Assembly: GCA_001898825.1 (NCBI GenBank)
Contig: MKVK01000027.1
Location: forward strand, 1 to 64,000
Source of the DNA: Magnetospirillum sp. 64-120
Lineage (GTDB): Bacteria > Pseudomonadota > Alphaproteobacteria > Rhodospirillales > Magnetospirillaceae
Length of the DNA stretch: 64,000 nucleotides
Reading direction: 5' to 3'
The position numbers and the translations under genes are program-made. The notes under the pieces were generated by a model, which did no database searches, was not told where the DNA came from, and saw only the letters and a list, made by a program, of their open reading frames with translations. Below, piece after piece: positions 17,106 to 25,892 of the stretch. Within the stretch, counting starts at the first letter, position 1, and the number at the start of each line of letters is the position of its first letter.

Positions 17106-18214
17106 ACCAAACGCACCGCGTGGTTGTCCCAGGCGCGGCCGGTGACATATTCGCCCTTCAGGGCGACGGCGCCGTCGGGGCTCCAGCACCACGCGCCTTG
17201 GCGGCCGCTGGTCATGATCAGCTGGCGGCCCTGGGGGCCGGGGGCGACACCGCAGCCGTCCTTGACCGGGACCGACCCCAGATAGGCGCCGTCGGCGGTG
17301 CGCCACAGCGTGACCAGCGACCCTTGCGGGCACGATGCGGCGAACACCGAACCGTCGGCCGACATGGCGACGCTGCCACAATAATTGTGGACGATGCCCT
17401 TGACCTCGGCGGGCAGATCCAACAGCCGCAGCGATTTTCCCCGACGGTGCAGGGCGACGATGGGTGGGGTTTCGGCATCGGTCTGGTACTGCATGCCCAT
17501 GGCGATGGTGCCGTCGGGCGCGATGTCGAAATGGCGCATGGACAACAGGCGCAGGTCGGCCGGCAGGGTGCGCTTTTCCAGCAGCTTGCCGTCGCGGCTG
17601 TCCATGTAGACCAGGGACGATTCCATGGCGTCCAGGTTCAGCCGGGTGCGGCCGTGGTCGGGATGGGTGATGATGCCGCCATTGGCCACCGCCAGGGTGC
17701 GGCCGTCCGGCATCAGTTTGATGTCGTGGGGTTCGATGCCGTGGGACGACATCTCGCCCAGCCGGGTGTAGTCGTTGGCGGCGTCCCACACGCCGATGAT
17801 GCCCACACTTTCCTGATAGTCGTTTTCCGAGGTGAACAGCAGCTTGCCATCGGTGGAAAACAGCCCGTGACCATGGAAATGACGGCCCTCGGGGGCTTCC
17901 AACCAGGTGGTGGCCTGACCGCTGATCAGGTCGATCACCGCGGCCGAGGTGCCGGGACGCCGCGCCACCGCCACGGCGGTACGGCCGTCGGGTGACAGGG
18001 CAATGCCGTGGCCGCGTTCCGGCAGGTCGATTTCGAACACCTTGTCGCCGTCGCCGTCGAAGGCCCCCACGGCGTATTGCCGCCCCGGTGCCACGTTGGC
18101 GGCCAGCCAAATGGGCCGGGGGGCGGTCTTGGCTGCACGTGCCGTGGTTGGCAACAAACCAAAAGCGGCGCAAGCGGCCAGGAAGGCGCGGCGGTTAGTC
18201 TCCGTCGAGTGCAT
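17102..18214 (-). CDS. DUF1513 family Tat-exported beta-propeller protein
   Basis: A 370-residue protein with a twin-arginine signal (TNRRAFLAACAAFGLL, cleavage near residue 28) and a repeating blade pattern (DGDKVFEIDLPERGHGIALS, DGRTLAVANGGIITHPDHGR) of a beta-propeller. DUF1513 genes recur at the end of imelysin/DUF1111 iron operons. No catalytic function is known. Its start overlaps the upstream imelysin gene by 20 bases, so it is the last gene of the operon; its 3' end overlaps the convergent AraC gene by four bases. Confidence 0.87.
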   Translation of the reverse strand: MHSTETNRRAFLAACAAFGLLPTTARAAKTAPRPIWLAANVAPGRQYAVGAFDGDGDKVFEIDLPERGHGIALSPDGRTAVAVARRPGTSAAVIDLISGQATTWLEAPEGRHFHGHGLFSTDGKLLFTSENDYQESVGIIGVWDAANDYTRLGEMSSHGIEPHDIKLMPDGRTLAVANGGIITHPDHGRTRLNLDAMESSLVYMDSRDGKLLEKRTLPADLRLLSMRHFDIAPDGTIAMGMQYQTDAETPPIVALHRRGKSLRLLDLPAEVKGIVHNYCGSVAMSADGSVFAASCPQGSLVTLWRTADGAYLGSVPVKDGCGVAPGPQGRQLIMTSGRQGAWCWSPDGAVALKGEYVTGRAWDNHAVRLV

Positions 18215-19271
18215 TGAATCCCACCTGTAGTTCCAAGGTGTTGGCGATGTCGGTTTCCAGGATCTGGGCCACGGCCTTGACCTTGGTCTTCAGCGTCGCC
18301 AGACGCTTCCAGCCGTCGGCGGTGGTCATCTCGGTTTCAAGTGGCGCCTTAAGTTGGGCCAGACTGGCCAAGGCGTCGTCGGTGGCCTTCAGCAACCTGT
18401 CCATCTGTTCGGGCTTGCCCCGGGCGGTGACCACCGGGGCCAAGCCGGTGGCGAAGACGTGGCGCAGCGATTCCAGGTTGTGGCGGATGTTGGCGGCCGA
18501 TTGCTTGGCCCGCCAGCTTTCGGCACGGCCGGGGCGGGCTTCGTCGGCATTGGCGCCCATGGCATAGGACAGCTTGACCTCGGCGATGGCGGTCAGTTCG
18601 CCATGCAGGGCGTTGAACAGCTGCGACGCCGCCTGACGGTTGTCGGCATAGGGGTTGGGGCCGCCGCCGATGGTCTTCATGATGTCCACATAGCCGCCGG
18701 GCTTTTCCCATTCGGTGACCAACTCGCCACCCACCCGGTTCAGGTTGTTGGCGATGCCCGCCAACAGCTTGCAGCGAAAGGCGGTTTCGTCGGAGCTGGA
18801 CAGCAGTTTGTCGGCCTGGCTGTCGGCGAACAGCAGCATTTCCAAGGCCGGCAGCCCCTGGACCGCCACCGAGGCGAAGGGAATGCGGTGCGCTTCCAGG
18901 GCGTCGGCCTTGCGGTCCTTGATCAGGGCCAGCATCTGGCGGTCGCCGGCGTTCTTCTTGTCGGGCCAGAACTGCATGCGCTGGCCGCGATGGAAGGCCT
19001 CCACCGGTCCATAGCTGATCCATTGCACCTTTTGCCAACCGGCCAAGGTGGTGACGAAACCGGCCTTGACGCGGTCCAGTCCGGCGGCGTCGGGGGCGGC
19101 GCAGAACGCCGTCACCGATTGCTCCAACCCAGCGGCGTCGGCCTGGAATTCTTTGTAGCCGCCCAGGATCGGCCCTTCGGCCGTCTTGGTCAGCAAGGGC
19201 AGGTAGTCGGGGGCGGCCAGGGCAGGGGACGCCATGGCCAGACCCGTCAGCACCAAAAGGGGCAGGCGCAT
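18195..19271 (-). CDS. Imelysin-family periplasmic protein (second copy)
   Basis: A 358-residue exported protein (signal about 1-20, ending SPALA) of the imelysin/IrpA peptidase-like superfamily. In the conserved GxHxxE region it reads V-Q-G-L-P-A-L-E-M-L-L-F, with Pro in place of His, as in the divergent subgroup that pairs with canonical imelysins. It is probably not a peptidase; these proteins are thought to take part in iron handling at the cell surface. ATG at 19271 follows AAGGAG; an adjacent GTG at 19274 is equally spaced. Confidence 0.85.
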   Translation of the reverse strand: MRLPLLVLTGLAMASPALAAPDYLPLLTKTAEGPILGGYKEFQADAAGLEQSVTAFCAAPDAAGLDRVKAGFVTTLAGWQKVQWISYGPVEAFHRGQRMQFWPDKKNAGDRQMLALIKDRKADALEAHRIPFASVAVQGLPALEMLLFADSQADKLLSSSDETAFRCKLLAGIANNLNRVGGELVTEWEKPGGYVDIMKTIGGGPNPYADNRQAASQLFNALHGELTAIAEVKLSYAMGANADEARPGRAESWRAKQSAANIRHNLESLRHVFATGLAPVVTARGKPEQMDRLLKATDDALASLAQLKAPLETEMTTADGWKRLATLKTKVKAVAQILETDIANTLELQVGFNALDGD

Positions 19272-19283
19272 CACGTGGGCTCC

Positions 19284-20720
19284 TTACAGGGAGTTGACGA
19301 AACGGATCAGGGCGGCACGATCGGCCTTGGGCATGGCGACCACCTTGTCGCGAGCCGCCTGGGCTTCGCCGCCATGCCACAGAATGGCTTCCAAGGTCCC
19401 TCGGGCGCGGCCGTCATGCAGCAGGAAGTCGTGACCGTTGACCACCCTTGTCAAGCCCACTCCCCACAGCGGCGGGGTTTTCCATTCCGAACCACTGGCC
19501 ATGCCTTCCGGGCGGTTGTCGGCCAGATCCTCGCCCATGTCGTGCAGCAACAGGTCGGTATAGGGCCAGATCAGCTGTTCGGACTGTTCCGGCATGTCGT
19601 CGCGTTTGGCGGTCTTGTGGCTGGGGGTGTGGCAGGACGCGCAGCCGGTCTCGGCGAACACCTGCTTGCCGCGCAGAACCTGGGGATCGGTCGCGTCGCG
19701 GCGCTTGGGCACCGCCAGATTGCGCGAATAGAAGCTCACCAAGTCCATGACGTTGGCCGGGGCCTCGTAGCCGCCATATTGCTTGTCGCCGCCATGGGGG
19801 GCGTCGCGGCAGGCCTTTTGCCGTTCGGTACAGTCGCCCCAATTGTTGGGGAACAGCGGGTCGGAAATGCCGATGTCGCCGTTGAAGGCGTCGGCGCTTT
19901 GCTGCTTGACCGTGGGGTTGCCGGCCTTCCAGCCGAAGCGGCCCAGCATCAGCCGGCCTTCCTCCATGCCCCAGATCATCTTGGCCCGTCCCGAAATGCC
20001 GTCGCCGTCCGTGTCGTCGGGATCGGCGCGGGCGATCAGTGCGTCCTCGGGGATGGCTTCCAGCAGGCCCAGGCCGATCATCGGCGGCGCCACACGGGGG
20101 GAAATCAGCAGGTCGGGATGGGTCGGCCCATAGCCCAGATCGGCGATGGAATAGCTGGGTTTGCGCAAGCTTGCCGTCTCGCCGCCAGAAAGCTTGACCG
20201 GGATTTCCGTGTATTGGATGACCATGCGGCCCTCGGCGGCGTGGCCGGCGATGGCGAAGTTCTGCAACTGGCCGCCATAGGTGGGGTCGGGGACGATGTT
20301 GGCGTGGCCGTTGGCGATGGCCTGTTTCTGTTCGTCGGTCTGGGGCGGGATGGACAGGCGCAGGAACATGGACACCGCTTCCTCGCCGTCGGCCGGCGGG
20401 TGGCCGCGTCCGTCCTTCAAATGACAGTTCTGGCAGGCCCGGGCGTTGAACAGCGGGCCCAAGCCGTCGGCGGCCTTGGTGGATGACGGCGCGGTCACCC
20501 AAAAGCGCCGGAAAAAGCCGTTGCCGACCTTGAAGTCCATTTCCTTGGCGAAAGGCATGTTGGCGGAAAAGTGCGAGAACGCGTCGCGGTTCATCGCCTT
20601 GGAATGGGTGGCGGCGCCACCGGGCATCTCTTCGCCGTCTTCCAGGGGCGCCAAGCCCCCGGCCCAGGCGGATCCGGCCATCAGCAAAGCGATAAAGGCG
20701 GAATATCCCCACACCCGCAT
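19284..20720 (-). CDS. Di-haem cytochrome c, DUF1111 family (putative thiol oxidoreductase/peroxidase-like)
   Basis: A 478-residue exported protein (signal about 1-20) with two haem c motifs, C96-Q-N-C99-H100 and a second CASCH near residue 362, in the DUF1111 framework (MNRDAFSHFSANMPF, GLGPLFNARACQNCH, LHDGRARGTLEAILWHGGEA). The family is related to di-haem peroxidases (MauG/CcpA) but its reaction is unproved; a redox role on iron or an iron ligand is plausible in this operon. ATG at 20720 follows AAGGAT. Confidence 0.9.
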   Translation of the reverse strand: MRVWGYSAFIALLMAGSAWAGGLAPLEDGEEMPGGAATHSKAMNRDAFSHFSANMPFAKEMDFKVGNGFFRRFWVTAPSSTKAADGLGPLFNARACQNCHLKDGRGHPPADGEEAVSMFLRLSIPPQTDEQKQAIANGHANIVPDPTYGGQLQNFAIAGHAAEGRMVIQYTEIPVKLSGGETASLRKPSYSIADLGYGPTHPDLLISPRVAPPMIGLGLLEAIPEDALIARADPDDTDGDGISGRAKMIWGMEEGRLMLGRFGWKAGNPTVKQQSADAFNGDIGISDPLFPNNWGDCTERQKACRDAPHGGDKQYGGYEAPANVMDLVSFYSRNLAVPKRRDATDPQVLRGKQVFAETGCASCHTPSHKTAKRDDMPEQSEQLIWPYTDLLLHDMGEDLADNRPEGMASGSEWKTPPLWGVGLTRVVNGHDFLLHDGRARGTLEAILWHGGEAQAARDKVVAMPKADRAALIRFVNSL

Positions 20721-20746
20721 TGTTTCATCCTTTCTGAAATAACAAG

Positions 20747-20773
20747 AACGGGGCCGCCCGTGGCGACCCCGTT
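20747..20773 (-). other. Intra-operon hairpin between imelysin and di-haem gene
   Basis: Twelve-base arms (20747-20758 and 20762-20773) pair with one G-T wobble around a three-base loop, 15 bases after the imelysin stop. On the minus strand only a weak T-rich stretch (CTTGTTATTT) follows. It probably reduces read-through or protects the upstream message, giving more imelysin than downstream proteins. Confidence 0.6.
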
Positions 20774-20787
20774 TGAAAGATTTTGCG

Positions 20788-22059
20788 TTACTTGCCGATC
20801 GAGCTGGGGTCGTCCAGAGACTTCGAGCCTTCGAACTTGACCTCGCCCAGCGCCAGCACCGCGACCGCCTTTTCCAGCGAGCGGGTCTGCGCCACCAGGG
20901 CGTCGATGGCGGCCTGAACCTTGGCGTTGCCGGCAGCGTTCTCGGCACCGATCATCTGGTCATAGGCTTCGCCACCTTCGGCGGTCTTCACCAGCACGCC
21001 CATGGCATCCATGGTCGAGTCCAGCTTGGCCTTCATTTCGCTGTCCAAGGACGCGTCCTTGGCGGCGATCAGGTCGGACAGGCTGGGGCCCTTGACCTCG
21101 GTGCCGTCAATGCGGGTGTACTTGCCCAGATAGACGTTCTGGATGCCCTTGGCGTCATAGAAATGCGAGTTGTGGGTGTTGTCCGAGAAGCAGTCGTGCT
21201 CTTCCTCGGGGTCGTGCAGCATCAGTCCCAGCTTCATGCGCTCGCCCGCCAACTCCCCATAGGACAGGCTGCCCAGGCCGGTGACGATGGTGGCGATGCC
21301 AGTGTCGGCCTTGGCCTTCAGCAGCTTGGCGCGGATTTTGCCCTTGGTGGCCCAACCGTCGACCATGGTCTTCAAATCGTCGATCAGCAGGTCGGTGGCG
21401 CTGACCAGGAAAGCGGCGCGACGATCGCAATTGCCGCCGGTGCAGTTCTTGGTGTCGAAATCGCTGGCTGGACGGTTGCCGGCACCCGGACCGGTACCGT
21501 TGGTGTCTTGGCCCCACAGCATGAATTCGATGGCATGGTAGCCGGTGGTGACGTTGGCTTCGACGCCGCCGGCTTCATGCATCTTTTCCAGAAGCTTCTT
21601 GTCCACCTTGCTGGCGTTGACGGCCTTGCCGCCGATCTTCAGCTTGGGATGGGCGATGATGTTGGCGGTATAAAGCGGGTTTTCACCCGATTCGGTGCCA
21701 TAGGTGTCGGCGTTGACATAGTCGATCAGACCTTCGTCCAGCGGCCAGGCGTTGACCTTGCCTTCCCATTCATCCACGGCGGCATTGCCGAAGCGGAAGG
21801 CTTCCGACTGCTGATAGGGGATGCGGGCGGCGACCCAGGCGGCCTTGGCGGCGGCCAGGGTCTCGGCGCTGGGGGCGGCGACCAAGGCGTCGACGGCCAC
21901 CTTCAGCTTCTTCGCGGCAATCAGCGAATCTTCATACTTGGCATGGGCGATGTCGGCATAGTTGGAAAGCACCGCCTTTTTGTCCACGCCGGCCGCTCCG
22001 GCCGGGACAGCGGCCAGCAGAACCGCCGCCGAGGCGGCTACCATCATCATACGCTTCAT
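20788..22059 (-). CDS. Imelysin-family iron-regulated periplasmic protein
   Basis: A 423-residue protein with a signal peptide (MKRMMMVAASAAVLLAAVPAG, cut after AGA) and the imelysin signature GYHAIEFMLWGQD, containing the GxHxxE motif intact. Relatives include IrpA of cyanobacteria and IcmP of Pseudomonas; metal or iron-chelate binding is the accepted idea, peptidase activity is disputed. First gene of a four-gene operon. A perfect Fur-like palindrome lies 71-87 bases before the ATG. Confidence 0.92.
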   Translation of the reverse strand: MKRMMMVAASAAVLLAAVPAGAAGVDKKAVLSNYADIAHAKYEDSLIAAKKLKVAVDALVAAPSAETLAAAKAAWVAARIPYQQSEAFRFGNAAVDEWEGKVNAWPLDEGLIDYVNADTYGTESGENPLYTANIIAHPKLKIGGKAVNASKVDKKLLEKMHEAGGVEANVTTGYHAIEFMLWGQDTNGTGPGAGNRPASDFDTKNCTGGNCDRRAAFLVSATDLLIDDLKTMVDGWATKGKIRAKLLKAKADTGIATIVTGLGSLSYGELAGERMKLGLMLHDPEEEHDCFSDNTHNSHFYDAKGIQNVYLGKYTRIDGTEVKGPSLSDLIAAKDASLDSEMKAKLDSTMDAMGVLVKTAEGGEAYDQMIGAENAAGNAKVQAAIDALVAQTRSLEKAVAVLALGEVKFEGSKSLDDPSSIGK

Positions 22060-22129
22060 TGGATTGACCCCGCTTTCCACAAGAAATGAGGGGTCATGAT
22101 TGCGCAAGTGCGAAGCGATTGCAATGCTA

Positions 22130-22146
22130 TTGAGAATGCTTCTCAA
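22130..22146 (-). promoter_or_regulatory. Fur-like operator of the imelysin operon
   Basis: A perfect inverted repeat TTGAGAA-TGC-TTCTCAA, matching the dyad expected for Fur-family iron regulators (GAGAATnnTTCTC core). It lies 71-87 bases upstream of the imelysin ATG, inside the probable promoter. The same sequence style recurs before the receptor operon at 15986-16002. Confidence 0.7.
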
Positions 22147-22193
22147 AAAATATGGGCGTGATGCAAAACTCGGGGGGGCGGGGGGCAAAGTCC

Positions 22194-22301
22194 GTCATGC
22201 CCGGACTTGATCCGGGCATCCACGTGGTTCCACCTAACATATTGCCGGAAAATAGTTTTCTGCGGTGATGCGTGGATCGCCGGGTCAAGCCCGGCGATGA
22301 C
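22194..22301. repeat. Palindromic intergenic repeat with paired inverted arms
   Basis: A 31-base left arm (22194-22224) starting GTCATGCCCGGACTTGATCC and an inverted right arm (22271-22301) flank a 46-base AT-richer centre. Each arm is itself a nine-base-pair hairpin with the same loop, CTTGA. The arms differ at six positions that form three compensated base pairs. The sequence style is that of dispersed REP-like elements common in alphaproteobacteria. It fills the gap between imelysin and rodA. Confidence 0.75.
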
Positions 22302-22312
22302 GCTGGGGGGCG

Positions 22313-23476
22313 TTAATCGTCGTGGCCGCCGCGCCGGCCGATGGGCAGATCGCGATGGATGTAGCAACTCATCACCAGTCCCCAGCCGAACAGCAGCGAC
22401 AGCATGGCGGTGCCGCCATAGGAAATCAGCGGCAAGGGCACGCCTACCACCGGCACCAGCCCCATCACCATGGCGGTGTTGATGAAGAAATACAGGAAGA
22501 AAGTGGTGGTGATGCCCAGCGCGACCAGACGGCCGAATTGCGACCGGCAACGCATGGCGATGGCATAGCCGAAAGCGGTCAGCAGCACGTACAGCCCCAG
22601 CAGGAACAATCCTCCCATCAACCCCCATTCCTCGCCGTACATGGTGAAGATGAAGTCGGTCTGCTTTTCCGGCAGGAAGTTCAGCCCGGCCTGGGTGCCG
22701 TTCATGTAGCCCTTGCCGAAAATGCCGCCCGATCCCAGGGCGATCTTGGATTGGGTGATGTGGTAACCGGCGCCCAGCGGGTCCTGGTCGGGATTCATGA
22801 AGATGATGACGCGCTTTTTTTGGTAGTCGTGCAGGAACTGCCACGCTACTGGAACGGCGCCGGCGCCGGCGCCCAGCAAGATGCCGAACTTCCACAGCCG
22901 CACCCCGGCCATGAAGAAGATGGCGCCCGAACTCATCAGCACCATCATGGCGGTGCCCAGATCGGGCTGCTTCATCACCAGACCCACCGGCAGCAGCACC
23001 ATCAGCAAGGGCGGGATCAGAAAGGTAGGGCGGCCAACGTCTTGCACCGTGGCGCCGTGGAAATAACGGGCCAGGGTCAGGATCATGGCGATCTTCATGA
23101 TTTCCGAGGGCTGCAACTGGATGAAGCCCAAATCGATCCAGCGCTGCGCTCCCATGCCGATGGTGCCTTTCAGATCAACGGCGATCAGCAGCACGATGGA
23201 AAGGCCGTAAAGCACATAGGCGTGGCGCATCCAAAAGCGCAAATCCACCACGGCGACGGCGATCATGATGCCGATTCCCATGGCGAAGCGGACCATCTGC
23301 TTGATGGCCCAAGGCTCCAACGACCCCTTGGCGGCGGAATAAAGCGTCAGGAAGCCCACCGAGGCGATGGCGGTCAGGATGGTGATCAGTGACCAGTTGA
23401 TCTGCCAGATTTTTTCCCGCCAGCTCATTTCGGTGCGGTTCAGGCGCGAGGACAGGCGGGGGGTGGGGCGCAGCAT
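22313..23476 (-). CDS. rodA: Peptidoglycan glycosyltransferase RodA (SEDS family)
   Basis: A 387-residue SEDS protein with about ten helices and family blocks KQPDLGTAMM, PDQDPLGAGYHITQSKIALGSGGIFGKGY, FLPEKQTDFIFTMYGEEWG and PLISYGGTAMLSLLFGWGL. It polymerises lipid II glycan strands for side-wall growth together with PBP2. The start at 23474-23476 overlaps the mrdA stop by one base (TGATG); in-frame upstream codons are antisense or out-of-frame mrdA sequence. Confidence 0.96.
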   Translation of the reverse strand: MLRPTPRLSSRLNRTEMSWREKIWQINWSLITILTAIASVGFLTLYSAAKGSLEPWAIKQMVRFAMGIGIMIAVAVVDLRFWMRHAYVLYGLSIVLLIAVDLKGTIGMGAQRWIDLGFIQLQPSEIMKIAMILTLARYFHGATVQDVGRPTFLIPPLLMVLLPVGLVMKQPDLGTAMMVLMSSGAIFFMAGVRLWKFGILLGAGAGAVPVAWQFLHDYQKKRVIIFMNPDQDPLGAGYHITQSKIALGSGGIFGKGYMNGTQAGLNFLPEKQTDFIFTMYGEEWGLMGGLFLLGLYVLLTAFGYAIAMRCRSQFGRLVALGITTTFFLYFFINTAMVMGLVPVVGVPLPLISYGGTAMLSLLFGWGLVMSCYIHRDLPIGRRGGHDD

Positions 23477-25371
23477 CAGCCGTGATCCTTGCAATCGGAA
23501 CCGGAACAGGCGTGGTTGTGGAGTTGCTGCTCGGCGACGCGGGCGCGTTCGCGCTTTTGCACTTCCAGCATGATGTCCCGCGCGATGGGCGCCGCCACCG
23601 CTGAACCGCCGCCGCCATGTTCCACCACCACGGCGATGGAATACCTGGGCGCGTCCTCGGGGGCATAGGCGACGAACAGCGCGTGGTCGCGTTCCTTCCA
23701 CGGCAGGTCTTCATTCTTGCGCACGCCGGTTTCGCGTTCACGCATGGTGATGCGGCGGACCTGGGCGGTGCCGGTCTTGCCCGACAGCCACATGCCTTCT
23801 TGTTCGATACGGGCGCGATAGGCGGTGCCGCCCGGTTCGTTGGAGACCGCGTTCATGCCCTTGCGCACCAGGGTCAGGCTGCGTTGCGACACGCCGCAGG
23901 ATTTCCACGCCGGCTCGGCCCGCAAGATCGCTTGCTTCTCGACGATCATGTCGCGGGCCACATGGGGGATGACCTGCTGGCCCCCATTGGCGATCCGTGC
24001 GGTCATCACCGCCAATTGCAGCGGCGTCGCCAGGCAATAGCCCTGGCCGATGCCGTTGATCAGCGTTTCGCCGGGGTGCCAGGGCTGGCCCAGGGCCTTC
24101 CTTTTCCATGCCCGATTGGGGATCAGGCCGGATCGTTCGTTGGGCAGGTCGATGCCGGTGGGCACGCCCAGACCGAATCGGTTGGCCACTTCGGCCACCT
24201 TCTCGAAGCCGACGCGGCGGGCGATTTCATAGAAATAGACGTCGCACGAGCCCTTGAGCGCGTTGACCAGATCCACCGAGCCATGGCCACCCTTCTTCCA
24301 GCAGTGGAACTTGATGCTGCCCAGTTCGGTGTGGCCGCGGCACAGTACCGTCTGTTCCGGGCTGATGGCGCCGGCTTCCATGGCGGCGATGGCGACCATC
24401 ATCTTGAAGGTCGATCCCGGCGCGAAGGTGCCGGAAATGGCCTTGTTCTGCAGCGGAGCCAAGGGATTGGTGGACAGTTCCTTCCATTCCTCGTGGGTCA
24501 GGCCGCGGTTGAAGGCATTGGGGTCGAAGGATGGCGTCGACGCCATGACGATCACTTCGCCGGTGTGGATGTCCATGACCACGGCCGCCGCCGATTCGTC
24601 GCCCAGGCGCTGGGCGGCGTATTCCTGCAGGCGCATATCCAGCGTCAGCGTCAGGTCGACGCCGGGCTCGCCTTCGCGCCGTTCCAGTTCGCGCATGACG
24701 CGGCCGACGGCGTTCACTTCTTCCTGGCTGGTGCCGCCGCGCCCACGCAGCGCCATGTCGTAAATCTTTTCCACCCCGGCCTTGCCGATGCGGAAGCCGG
24801 GCAGTTCTTCCAGCGGGTCGTTGTTGGTCTGGTCGTTTTCCGACACCGCCGCAACATAGCCCAGGATGTGGGCGCCCAGATGTTCCAGCGGGTAATAGCG
24901 GCTTTGGCCGACGTCGATCAGCACGCCGGGCAGGTCGGGGGCGTTGACTTCGATACGCGCCACTTCTTCCCAGGACAGGTTTTCACGGACAGTGATGGGC
25001 ACGAAGGAGCGGCGGCGCTTGGCTTCCTTGATGACGCGGGCTCGGTCGTGGTCGCCCAAGGAAATGATCTGTGACAGCGCGTCCAGGGTGTAATCCAGGC
25101 TGGGCGCCTGTTCCGACACCACCAGCACCCGGTAATTATGCTGGTTGACCGCCATGGCGGTGCCGTTGCGGTCCAGGATCAGTCCGCGCGGCGGCGCCAG
25201 CAGACGCATGGAGACGCGGTTTTCCTCGGACAGCATGGTGTAGCGGTCGGCTTCGATCACCTGCAGGTAATACATGCGGGCGACCAGGGCGCTGATCAGC
25301 GCCCCCTTGCCGCCGGCCAGCATCAGGGCCCGGCGGCTGAACAGTTTGGATCGGTCGTTGTCGTGGTACAT
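23476..25371 (-). CDS. mrdA: Penicillin-binding protein 2 (peptidoglycan transpeptidase)
   Basis: A 631-residue class B PBP: short cytoplasmic start, membrane helix (about 17-38), dimerisation region with LLAPPRGLILDRNGTAMAVN, and transpeptidase domain with active-site S-x-x-K in FAPGSTFKMM, S-C-D in KGSCDVYFYE and K-T-G in LSGKTGTAQV. It cross-links peptidoglycan in the elongasome. The start MYHDNDRSKLFSRRA at 25369-25371 lies five bases after the mreD stop. Confidence 0.96.
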   Translation of the reverse strand: MYHDNDRSKLFSRRALMLAGGKGALISALVARMYYLQVIEADRYTMLSEENRVSMRLLAPPRGLILDRNGTAMAVNQHNYRVLVVSEQAPSLDYTLDALSQIISLGDHDRARVIKEAKRRRSFVPITVRENLSWEEVARIEVNAPDLPGVLIDVGQSRYYPLEHLGAHILGYVAAVSENDQTNNDPLEELPGFRIGKAGVEKIYDMALRGRGGTSQEEVNAVGRVMRELERREGEPGVDLTLTLDMRLQEYAAQRLGDESAAAVVMDIHTGEVIVMASTPSFDPNAFNRGLTHEEWKELSTNPLAPLQNKAISGTFAPGSTFKMMVAIAAMEAGAISPEQTVLCRGHTELGSIKFHCWKKGGHGSVDLVNALKGSCDVYFYEIARRVGFEKVAEVANRFGLGVPTGIDLPNERSGLIPNRAWKRKALGQPWHPGETLINGIGQGYCLATPLQLAVMTARIANGGQQVIPHVARDMIVEKQAILRAEPAWKSCGVSQRSLTLVRKGMNAVSNEPGGTAYRARIEQEGMWLSGKTGTAQVRRITMRERETGVRKNEDLPWKERDHALFVAYAPEDAPRYSIAVVVEHGGGGSAVAAPIARDIMLEVQKRERARVAEQQLHNHACSGSDCKDHG

Positions 25372-25376
25372 GCGGC

Positions 25377-25892
25377 TCAGGCCTCTTTCAGAAAGGCCAT
25401 CTGGGTACGGGCCAACGCCCAGGTCAGCAGGGGAAACAATCCCATGGTCAGCAAGTACTCGAAAAACAACGGTGATGGGTCGATGGCCCGCCCCAGCAAG
25501 GCGGTGACCAAGATCCAGGTCCCGCCCGAGGCGCTGGCCGCCAAAAGGCCAAAGGCCCACCACGCCACCAGGAACGACTTGCCCAGGAAAAAGCGGCGCT
25601 GCCCGGCGGCCACACCCTGTACCATCAACAGAACCAGGGCGTTCACCCCCAAGGGCGTGCCGGCGATGATGTCATGCAAAAGGCCGATGACGAAGGCCAG
25701 CCAGGCGGGCAGCAGGTCGGGGCGATAGATGGCCCAGTAATAGACCCCCATCAGCGGCAGCATGGGGACGATGCCGTCCAGGCCGGGCATGTGGGTGGGG
25801 ATGGCGGTCAGCAGCAGCATGGCCATGGTCACGCCGAAGGGAACCAGATGACGCACCCAGGAATCCATGCGGACCCAGACCGAGGGTTTCAA
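25377..25892 (-). CDS. mreD: Rod shape-determining protein MreD
   Basis: A 171-residue membrane protein with about five helices and the MreD-like segment LAFVIGLLHDIIAGTPLGVNAL. It links the MreBC scaffold with RodA-PBP2. The start is probably the TTG at 25890-25892, overlapping the mreC stop (TTGA) and preceded by GGAGCGGG; the next ATG (25868) lacks a ribosome site. Confidence 0.9.
   Translation of the reverse strand: MKPSVWVRMDSWVRHLVPFGVTMAMLLLTAIPTHMPGLDGIVPMLPLMGVYYWAIYRPDLLPAWLAFVIGLLHDIIAGTPLGVNALVLLMVQGVAAGQRRFFLGKSFLVAWWAFGLLAASASGGTWILVTALLGRAIDPSPLFFEYLLTMGLFPLLTWALARTQMAFLKEA

Noticed and set aside
18354-20486. Plus-strand open frame of 710 codons opposite imelysin 2 and the di-haem gene
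   Set aside because: Antisense to two well-supported genes, with shadow-like composition.
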